Source of the DNA: Costus lasius
Lineage: Eukaryota; Streptophyta; Magnoliopsida; Zingiberales; Costaceae
Reading direction: 5' to 3'
DNA length: 64,000 bases
Assembly (NCBI GenBank): GCA_027563935.2
Contig: CM050449.1
Location: forward strand, 46,350,507-46,414,506
Positions 54,668-62,948 of this stretch are shown here, in pieces (within the stretch, counting starts at the first letter, position 1; every line of letters begins with the position of its first letter). Both the position numbers and the translations under genes were made by a program. The notes beneath the pieces were generated by a model that had not been told where the DNA came from, ran no database searches, and saw only the letters and a program-made list of their open reading frames with translations.

Positions 54668-56196
54668 TTTCTCCCCGGGTGAAAAAAATTCTTCCCCGAA
54701 GAATTGTTCTTGTGGCGATGGAGAAATTTTGGAGAGGCAAGAGCTAATTGTTCCTCCAGGATTTGAATCTTCAAATTGTTGTCAGCATCACAGCATATTG
54801 TCTTGTTGCTCGTCCACGGTCCAAGCTGCATATCAAGGGTACCTGCATTGAATTCCCTTTCTCGGCCATACTCATTAATAAGTTTGTCATAGAAAATCAT
54901 AGGACTTATAAAAGAACAAGGAATGATGAAATCAACGTGCTCAACATCATTAAGTGTAAAGAGCAAATCATGTTTGGGTTTATTATGTTCTTTTGATCCT
55001 AATGGTGGCTTAATAGTGTGAGTAGAAGGACCTAAAAGACAAGATTCAAGCATCATAGGGTCCTGGTAGAGATTTTCTAAGTCTAGGGGTTGACCTAAAG
55101 GTTGAGGATTAGGATCTAGGTCAAGCTCAAAATGATCTAACTTAGGTTCCATGTGAGGTTCAAGAAGACCTATGGGTTTGGGTTCAACTGGATTTTTAGG
55201 CAAGTCATCTTTAGGTTTGCTGGAGGTAGTGCTAAGGTCAAGTTGAGAACCTGTGGGTATAGGCCCTAAAATTGAAGGAAATGGCTCTATTGGACACTTA
55301 GGTTGAGACAAGTCTACAGTGGTCTCTATGGGCAACTCAAGGGTAGCTTGACTCTCAGACAAGTCAACTATGGGTTCTTGAGCTGGATTGCTAGACTCAA
55401 GTTGAGGACCTGTGGGTATGGGCCCTAAAATTGGTTCTACCTCATGGTTTGGCTCCTCATGACTTATTTGTTCAGGTTCAGTGGTATCTTCAAGACATGA
55501 GTTAGGCTCTAAAATTGAAGGTGAAGGCATTGGTTCTACTTGATGGTTTGGCTCTTCATGTCTTGCTACTTCAATTTCAATGGTTTCATCAAGACATGGA
55601 TTAATCTCTAATGTAGACTCTAAGGGTTGCTCAAGCTCTAATGGGGTTGAACTCTTATGTTCTTTTTGCAAGGATTTCTCCCTAAATCTATTTATCTCTT
55701 GCTTAATCTCTTCAAGTTCTTCCCGTAACTCCTTACAAAGGCTATGTGTTGACTTTTCATCTTTAGGATAAACTATATGTTCCAAACCTTTATGAATAAA
55801 ACTATAACAACAAGGTTTTGTAAAATAATATCCTTGAAAATCATGCATAAATTCTTTCCCTAATAAGATGTCAAAACCTTTTAGACTCATCACATCACAC
55901 CAAATGTTTGTTTTGATATTGTCTAGCATAATGGGAACTAAGCATTGATAGTCAACAAAAGTCATAGTCAAATCATCCCAAGTTATGTAGTGAGGGTTAT
56001 GATGTTTATCTTTGGTGAGACCAAGTTGTTCAAGGGCATCAATAGATATAAAATTAAACTTTACAAAGTGATCAATAATAGTTCTACTCTTATAACCATT
56101 ACACCAAACATAAGTTTTGAAACTAGTAGGACTACGGGTGAGTCTTTGATATCCATCTCTAGAAAAGATTAAGTCTCTTTGATTATACCGACGCAT
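54628..56196 (-). CDS. Element F ORF: retropepsin-like domain plus acidic proline-rich repeat tail
   Basis: This is a 522-residue frame from ATG 56194-56196. Residues about 26-125 follow the layout of the plant Gypsy protease: V.CNGY..RTIID at 30-42, FNFISIDALEQLGL at 47-60, HYITWDD at 69-75, LVPIMLD at 86-92, WCDV at 99-102, and the late hydrophobic-Gly motif ILLG at 110-113. The Asp of the active site is present (D42) but is followed by His-Phe instead of Ser/Thr-Gly, so catalysis is doubtful. About 155-175 is a charged helix (LREELEEIKQEINRFREK). Residues about 185-400 are low-complexity, rich in E and P, with repeats such as HEEPNHEVEPILGPIPTG. The C-terminus runs through the purine tract into the 3' LTR. 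Family link is by pattern reading only; function unknown. Confidence 0.75.
   Translation of the reverse strand: MRRYNQRDLIFSRDGYQRLTRSPTSFKTYVWCNGYKSRTIIDHFVKFNFISIDALEQLGLTKDKHHNPHYITWDDLTMTFVDYQCLVPIMLDNIKTNIWCDVMSLKGFDILLGKEFMHDFQGYYFTKPCCYSFIHKGLEHIVYPKDEKSTHSLCKELREELEEIKQEINRFREKSLQKEHKSSTPLELEQPLESTLEINPCLDETIEIEVARHEEPNHQVEPMPSPSILEPNSCLEDTTEPEQISHEEPNHEVEPILGPIPTGPQLESSNPAQEPIVDLSESQATLELPIETTVDLSQPKCPIEPFPSILGPIPTGSQLDLSTTSSKPKDDLPKNPVEPKPIGLLEPHMEPKLDHFELDLDPNPQPLGQPLDLENLYQDPMMLESCLLGPSTHTIKPPLGSKEHNKPKHDLLFTLNDVEHVDFIIPCSFISPMIFYDKLINEYGREREFNAGTLDMQLGPWTSNKTICCDADNNLKIQILEEQLALASPKFLHRHKNNSSGKNFFHPGRNDGGRDHRPRRHK
54668..54676 (-). other. Polypurine tract of element F
   Basis: The minus strand reads ggggagaaa directly before the 3' LTR (TGATGGGGGCAGG). 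It lies inside the ORF. Confidence 0.7.
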
Positions 56197-56951
56197 GATA
56201 AAACAAGAAACCTAGCAAGCAGGAAAAGACTATGGTTTGAGTGCAAAAACTATAAACAAAACTAGCAGTAAATCAGAATTGATTGCAGCAAGTTGATGAC
56301 AGCAGTTTGAACAAGGCTGAAAAACAGAATTCAGAAATCAAATGCTGAATCAAATCAATACATCCAAGGCTGCACTTATAGGTGTTTTAAACTGAAATAT
56401 GCTGATGGTTTTTCCTAGCTGCAATTTGATACAGATTATTACAGTAAGCAGATTGAAAATTTCAGATTCGGTAGGCTGAAAACCAAGTTAAAACTCATAA
56501 GTCAAGTGCAGAATTCAGCAAATTGAAAACTCAGTTATAGTGCTTTCAACAGTATGTAGTTTGATTAAATCATGTGCAGCAAGAGGTTGAAAACAAATCA
56601 GGAATCTCAACAATTTAATGGTCCAGATGCTGCAGAATTTATAAAACAGAGTGGAGTATCAGGAAAAGCACATGCAGAATTTGACCAACAACTAAGCAAC
56701 AACATGCAAATAACCTAAAATATGCAAACTAAATAGCAAGAAAATAACTAAGCATGAAAGCAAATAAATTTTTTTTTTTTATTATTATTATTATTTTTTT
56801 GCAAGTAGCAACTAATTACTTAACTAACATGCAAAAAACAATGAAAACAAAAGTAACATTTTTATTTTTTTATTTTTTTATGCAATGAGCAAAACAAAGG
56901 ATCGAGCGGGCAGACAAAAGTTGCCCACAAACCTTTGCTCTGATACCAAAC
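56197..56951 (-). other. Leader of element F with primer-binding site
   Basis: The minus strand reads TGGTATCAGAGC at 56937-56948, three bases inside the 5' LTR, a 12-base match to initiator-Met tRNA complement. The rest is non-coding and AT-rich, with a T/attatt simple repeat at about 56767-56800 and another T-rich run at about 56860-56880. Confidence 0.82.
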
Positions 56952-59083
56952 TGATGTAGGGGGGGGGAAGCGTGTGGCAACAAACTACTAAATTAAAATT
57001 CAGTCATTTATTTTTGAATTTTCAGAAAATAGCATATTCATGAAAACAGCTAGAATTCCAGGAGTTCAGAAAATTATTATTTAGCAAATGTGGCAATGTC
57101 ATAGAGGGGGTTCCAATCATTCAATATTCAAACTAAATGAACTGTATTGTAGAACTAAATTAGTTCTTTGCATGTGTATCAAAATGGAGAGTAGACTCCT
57201 ACTCGAGCATATAGATTTAGTGCAACCAATAGAGCTAGTCAGATCGGTAAGTTAAAACTGCACAGAAATGTTTCAGATTGTAAATTTTGCAATGCTGGCT
57301 AGATTAAACCGTTGATCCTGGACTTGCATCAACTAGTCCAAATGAAAGTGCAAGATGAGTGCTTCATTATCAAACCATAGTTGAAGATCTTTGTTGCACC
57401 GCTTGCTTAAGGTACCTACGTAAAATACACTAATCAGATTAGTTTATAAAATTAATTTGCAGGAGTTAATCAGGTATGAAATTTTCTTATGCTTTAGTGG
57501 TTGATCCATTGTCGTTTTAGTTGGGGCAACTCATCCAGCTTGTAGAGGAGGATCTGATCTTTCTGATAGATCCAAAGATGAGAAGTAGAGGCCTATCCGT
57601 GAATGTTAAAAACCTGCCACAAGAAACTTAGTCAGATCACTTCTAAACAGAAAACAAAGAAACAGGAAATAGAGCCCTGAACAGGCAAGCGGGGTCGGTC
57701 GAAGATGTTGGAACTAGAGAGTTCATCGGCAATTCTGACAACGGGAGGTGATGGAGAAGGTGAGGGTGGCGTGGGAGCGCTGACAGGGGTGAAGCAACGG
57801 ATCTTCAATTGGAACAGGGAAGTTACAGAAAGGAGGCGGCTGTATGGTCGGAACAGGGGAAGGTGCTCAAGTTACAGGGCTCCTCGCCGGATGGCCGGTG
57901 ATGCACGGACGCCGAACCTGTTACAGTTGGGAGTTTCTGTGGTGATGGCGAAGAGGTGGCTAGAGTTTCTGGTGGAATGGTGGCCGGACGGAGGAGGGCG
58001 ACGATGAAAGGCGGAACTGAGGCGAGAGCATGGCGGAAGCAGGGGAAACACGAGCGCAGAGCAGAGTTGGCCGGTGTTCGTCCGGTGGTCCACGATTGCT
58101 GGACCTGTTACGGTTGGAGGTCCCTCTGACGATGGCGAAGTGGTGGCCAGAGTTTGAGAGGGATTGGAGGCTTGTCGAAGGATAACGGTGCTGGAAGACG
58201 GAAGTAGGGCGGAATCAGGGCGAGAACAGGGGATCGAAAGGAAGTTTCGATTCCGGTGATCGAGGTGGCAAATGGACGGATGCCAGCAGCTGGAGGTTTC
58301 TCAGGGGTAGGGACGATGGTGGCCGAAGTCTTGTAGAGATCCGGCCGGTGGATGATCGGCGGCGAAGTGACGAGTTTCTGGAAATTCTGGAAACTGGGAT
58401 ACGTGTTTGTTTGAGTTGGTTTCGTGAGGAAGAAGCTTGTGATTTCGTGAGGAAGAAACTTGTAGAGAAGAAGGGAAGAGGGAGGGACTCAGCCCTAGAA
58501 GGAGGTGAGGGGAAGGATAGGCGACACAAGCGCCTCAGTGGAGAAGAAAATCGGAGACATCCGATTGAGAACGAAAAAACCATTTCCATTCAACAAAATC
58601 TGCAAATCTGCTGTTACAAGGATGCAAGCGAGTGATACATATAGGTGAAACTTCGGCAAACATTGCAGGTGGACGTTTGCGGGGTGAACGTTGTAGTTTC
58701 CTTGTGGGCTGAGCGAGGGAGACGTTGATGTTTCCTTTGCTGGCTGCATGTGAACGTTGTAGCGTTTCCTTGTTTGTAGCGTGCGTGCGCCAGATGAAGT
58801 GCTGAGATGAGCGTTGGCTGCAAAGAACTCCGAGATTTGTGTGATGAGAATAGTTGCATCTTGATTTTATTGCTGGTTGATCGCATGGAATAGTCTTGGG
58901 CCTCTTTTGTGGCAAATTATTCCTGATAAGTGGGCTTCGCATGGGCCCTTTTGAAGTGGTTATTTATTGAGCTAGCTTTGTTGATTGAGCTTGCTATCTT
59001 ATTAGAGGAACCTCCAGGCCTTTGACTAGGGTACTCTTAAACTCCACTTGTGCCTTCTTGGCCTGTGGTCCCTGCCCCCATCA
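56952..59083 (-). repeat. 5' LTR of element F (2132 bp)
   Basis: It pairs with 52571-54667. It is longer by 35 bp, mostly one block near 58536-58575 that includes a 6-bp inverted repeat (atcgga, tccgat) and is absent from the other LTR. Confidence 0.92.
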
Positions 59084-59685
59084 AATAGGTTCTCACCTAG
59101 GTATGGCCATACACTCTCAGTCATAGAACCATAAAGGAGCTCCATGGATATCATACTTCCTTAGGGAAGGGGCAAATCCTATGTCTGTCCATTGATCTTC
59201 TCATATGGGTCGTGACATGCTCAATAACAACCGTTATGACCTCCCAGCTACGGCAAGGTGTTAGGTTGTATCAAAGCAAGTCCCTAACCATATAGAATGA
59301 TCAATGACCTGAAGTCAAGGGATCAATGCATCTCCTGTCACTTATGAGGATAACTCATGACACCAAGTCATAGCCTCATAGCCGGTCTATCCAGTATATC
59401 CCCAATGATATACCCATGTGTCTGCGTTAGCACCACGTGCCTAACCAGCCCACATACCAGCCTCTCAAGTACCAGAGCTGTCCCATATCTACTCAGGTAC
59501 ATTGACTGGGGACAATTATTCGAGCAGAGATCCAATATGTCTCCAGGGACATTATCATGTAAGTACACAATCGCAGGTGCAGTCAAAACAATGATAACGA
59601 CAATGCCAGAATGATATATAAAAATATCAATGTCAAGTAGTACATAAGTTGACCAAAACTAGGTCCTAGGGCATATACACCAACA
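59084..59685 (-). repeat. 5' LTR of Copia element E, piece 3
   Basis: It resumes with aatag (duplication of F), continues gttctcacctaggtatgg as at 32583 and ends catatacaccaaca at 59685. It is followed by agagg (59686-59690). Confidence 0.93.
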
Positions 59686-59690
59686 AGAGG

Positions 59691-60305
59691 GCATCTTGAC
59701 CCTACTTTAGTTGGTTTTGGGTGGTTGGCTTCTCCAACTCCCTCACATGTTAGCTTGTGATCCTCTCTCCCTCTTTATCTATAAAAGAGGGCTGAAGGGC
59801 TGTGTATTTTTTTTCAGTTTTCATTGTAGCTTGCGCCTTCTCTTGCAAGGCCTTAGGTCCAGCAAAACTCCGAGGAACTCGCCTAGAGTTTCCTCACCTC
59901 CTCTTTGTACGCTTCATTTCAGCTTTCAATCAAAACACCCAGCAAACCCCGCTTGGGCGTTGGGTCCTTTGTGTGTTCACCTTGCTACGTTGTGTTTTGG
60001 ACGAGTAAGCTTGGCCGGTTGCCATAGCATTGTGAAGGGTGTGCGCGTGTGCTTGCAAAACTAAACATTGGCCCTGCGATCGAGGTGAGTGTTTTTTTTA
60101 GAGTTTCGATCCGTGGTTTCTTGTCGCTCCGAGTGTTGCTCAATACACATCTTACACAGTTTCCATCGGTTTTCTCCGTGGGTTTCATCGATTGAACACA
60201 TTTTCTCTTCCCTCGTCTCAAGACCCTCTCCCGGATTTTCACATCATAGTTCCCCCACCGTAGAGTACTGCTCTAAGGAAACCCTCCTATACATCTGCTG
60301 CGTCA
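59691..60305 (+). repeat. 5' LTR of Gypsy element K, main part
   Basis: This is the sequence between the right end of E and the primer site of K. Its end is placed at gctgcgtca (60305), five bases before TGGTATCAGAGC. A TATA-like motif is at 59779-59787. The LTR would be about 645 bp if it starts at 31238. The 3' LTR lies beyond the window. Confidence 0.6.
59779..59787 (+). promoter_or_regulatory. Candidate TATA box in LTR of K
   Basis: ctataaaag within tatctataaaagagggctg fits the plant TATA consensus and lies about 525 bp before the LTR end. Promoter use is inferred. Confidence 0.5.
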
Positions 60306-60310
60306 AAATT

Positions 60311-60322
60311 TGGTATCAGAGC
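60311..60322 (+). other. Primer-binding site of Gypsy element K
   Basis: TGGTATCAGAGC is complementary to 12 bases of initiator-Met tRNA. Its presence shows that the preceding sequence is a 5' LTR. Confidence 0.82.
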
Positions 60323-60475
60323 AAGTTGAACCTAACTCTTGTATAGCTTCGCCGTCTCCTGCTACATTTCATTGGGGTTTTTCGGGTTTCATTTCAGCAT
60401 CCATTTGTATTTTCCTGCATCAAGACCACTAGATCAGGAGCCCCGTATCAACAACCCCCTACCCAAGTGCCCGTT

Positions 60476-61256
60476 ATGACCGAAGAGAGTACTCCGCCTA
60501 GGGTAGAGTCGGTTGAGTCACTGTCCACACACTTAGAAGCGATGAAAGCCATGTTTCAGCGCCTCATGGCGTCGGTCCATCATCCGATGGACCAAGTCAT
60601 GGAACTCTGAGCTAAGCCCGTCGAGGGGCAGCCCTCTGCTAGTATTCCACCTCCGTTGGCCCCGCTACGTCTATGCGTGCCAACGAGTCACCCCGCTTTG
60701 ACCCCTTTGCCGATGAGTCTGCATGGGCCGAGGATGCTCCTCACCCACGTCGTCTTGTTCCGCGTAGTCGTGAGGACAACGAGGTCCGCTGGCTCACGCG
60801 CGTTGACCCCCCGATTTTCAATGGTAGCCTTGATTCTCATGTCTTCCTCGATTGGGCCGCTGCCGCCGATAACAATTTCGAATGGAGCGCCATGTCTGAA
60901 CACCTTAAAGTCAGTTATGTCCGTCTTTTGCTAACCAGCCCCGCTCGGTTGTATTGGACGAACGTAGAGCGCCAATTAGTAGACCAACATCTTCCCCCCA
61001 TTACGCGATGGGAGGAAATGTGCTTCCGGCTTAAGGAGAAGTATGTGCCCCCCACCTATAGATGGCGCCTCCTCGATTTGTATTCCGTTATCTCCCAAGG
61101 GTCTGACACCGTCGATGCATACCACTCTCGTTTTTGACAAGCTTGGTATCCGCTGCAACCTTAAGGAGGATCCCACTTTCACCCTGTCTCGGTTCCGCAA
61201 CAGTCTCCGCGAGGAGATTCAGCGCGTGTTACCCTCCTACGGTCTTGACATGATCA
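60476..61256 (+). pseudogene. Gypsy element K gag (Reina-like), broken and truncated by L
   Basis: A gag N-terminus starts at ATG 60476-60478 (MTEESTPPRVESVESLSTHL) and meets TGA at 60608-60610. The frame then changes between 60610 and 60673. The gag core is open at 60673-61137: WLTRVDPPIFNGSLDSHVF, LDWAAAADNNFEWS, EHLKVSYVRLLLTSPARLYW, RWEEMCFRLKEKYVPP. Near 61131 an expanded T run shifts the frame again, and gag continues FDKLGIRCNLKEDPT, LREEIQRVLPSYGLD until element L cuts it at 61256. The F.G..DS..F.DW and LKV.....L....A..YW pattern is that of Reina/CRM-type chromovirus gag; clade is inference. The rest of K lies beyond the window. Confidence 0.8.
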
Positions 61257-62928
61257 TGAAAGTTCCTAGCAAGGGGGCGAAACCCTAAAGCATGCGCATA
61301 TAAAAACTTGCATGGGCGGAATCTAGGGTTCCCTAGGATCGCATGTATGAACATAGATCAACTTAAAGATTGTATAGATCAAGAAGGGGATCATACCATT
61401 GCCATTGCTTGGATGGCGACTTGGAAGAAGAGGGCGAGCGGCTCTCCTCCAAAGGTGACGCACACAAGGTGAAGATGACTACTCCCTTGGCGTCTTTGTG
61501 CTAGCAAAGCTTCAAGGTTTCCCTTCGTGAAGGAGATGAGAGATGTCTCTTGGCTTTCTTCTCTTCTCCTTTGCGTGAAGACTCCCACACGAGGAGAGAG
61601 GTGTCGAGAGGAAGAGGCGAGCGAGAATAGAGCAATGCTCTCGAACGTGAGGCGTGCATCCTATTTTGGAAAAGCATGACTTCCAAAAATAGTAAACCCT
61701 CACACGTTCAAGTGTTCACGCCAAGTGAACAAGTCGCAATGTTCTCCCCTTTGAACCATGCGCTCACATGATGAGCCGGTTCAATTTCATTTGGTTCAAA
61801 GACCAAATTAAACCAAGCATTGGTCTAGATCAAATTAAACCATAAGGCTCAAGATCTAACCATTCATCTCTTGATGCTCTTGATCTCACCGATCTAGCAT
61901 CAATTCTCTCGATCGAAGCTTACCGATCTCAAGCCCTAATCAATCAAACATGATCAGACCAGATCTCACTTACAATCAGAGTTTAAACTCCTTTAAACTG
62001 AACCAAAACAATTCAGTCCACACGATCTGACATAAGTAAGCCATATCATCAAATTGTGCGACCCTAAGGGTTTCCTTTAAATGTCGGTAATGATAACTCA
62101 CGTTATCATGATCAGTGAGGGGTATCTAGCAACACATCACTGTCCTCCCGATATAAAGGAAAGAGTCTTCCAAGACTACACCCAAACCACAGCACAAGTG
62201 TGAACCCAAGTCACTTGACATATGTGTTTCCTTTGCCACTAGATGTTCTTATTGGACAAGCGTGTCAAGCCTGTAATTCCAATATGATGAGAATGATTAG
62301 ATCAGATGAACATAGTCATCTGGGTATGGCCATACACTTTCTCAACCATCTCATCCAGGGGGCCCCTATAGAACATCACACTCCAAACAAGGAGACGGCA
62401 ATCCTATATCTATCACTAGTGCCCTAACATGACTCATGCTCACTATCCAAGATAGTCTATAACCATTATGTTTCAAATGATATTGAACTACCTCAAAACA
62501 ATGCCAATCATCATTTAGAAACACAAGTGATCTCAAGTTAGAGGAAATATGCCACTTGTTTGCATATAAGGATTATTCACATTGTGACAAGCAATTGAAT
62601 ATCCTAAGTAGGGTCTGTCCAGTACATCCAATGTACCCATGAGTCTACATCTTATTCCATGCTCGAAGCATCCTATAAGATTAGAACACATATTAGTCCT
62701 CAATCATATCAAGGCTGTCTCATGTTCACCAAGATATCTCGACTAAGGACAAAACTGCATGTCAGCCATGCTGAACAGCATTGAGACATTATTCAGAAGT
62801 ATACATATTGCAGCAGATGATGTAACAACCTGAATAACAACCATTGCCTTTATAAACATAGAGGTTTATACATGATACTGAAATAACCCCAAGGCCTCAA
62901 ACATTAGCCTTAAGGGCATACCCCAACA
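61257..62928 (-). repeat. 3' LTR of Copia element L (1672 bp)
   Basis: On the plus strand it runs from tgaaagttcctagc to cataccccaaca. The right part matches H, G and I closely. The left part (61257-61750) is more diverged but keeps gggggcgaaaccc and gcggaatctagggtt. Confidence 0.9.
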
Positions 62929-62941
62929 ATCTCCCACTTGC
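62929..62941 (-). other. Polypurine tract of Copia element L
   Basis: The minus strand reads gcaagtgggagat, identical to that of G and H. Confidence 0.82.
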
Positions 62942-62948
62942 ACTTAAT

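Larger units (their letters stand above)
52571..59083 (-). mobile_element. Non-autonomous LTR element F with one intact 522-aa ORF (6513 bp)
   Basis: LTRs of 2.1 kb flank a 2.28-kb interior on the minus strand. The 5' LTR is 56952-59083, with TGGTATCAGAGC primer site at 56937-56948 and a leader of about 740 bp. One open frame follows (54628-56196), then a purine tract at 54668-54676 and the 3' LTR 52571-54667. There is no RT, RNase H, integrase or gag core, so replication must depend on proteins from another element. LTR pair divergence is roughly 1.5-2% by hand count plus a 35-bp indel, higher than in A, B, C or H. Despite this the ORF is unbroken. I do not recognise a named family. Confidence 0.92.
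31268..59685 (-). mobile_element. Copia element E, complete but expanded by three nested insertions
   Basis: This is a Ty1/Copia element on the minus strand. The 3' LTR is 31268-33180, polypurine tract 33181-33193, gag-pol 33202-37121, leader 37122-40446, and the 5' LTR is in three pieces (40447-40576, 51385-52570, 59089-59685). The pieces sum to 1913 bp, exactly the length of the intact 3' LTR. Nested inside are solo LTR I, Gypsy C and element F. The flanking agagg duplication holds across the whole 28.4 kb. LTR divergence is of order 1-2% by eye. Four in-frame stops and one frameshift disable the coding region. Its LTR family (TGTTGGTGTATATGCCC) differs from that of H. Confidence 0.95.

Noticed and set aside
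56767..56880. T-rich and attatt runs as a regulatory feature
   Set aside because: They are simple-sequence tracts in the leader of F, with nothing else to suggest function.
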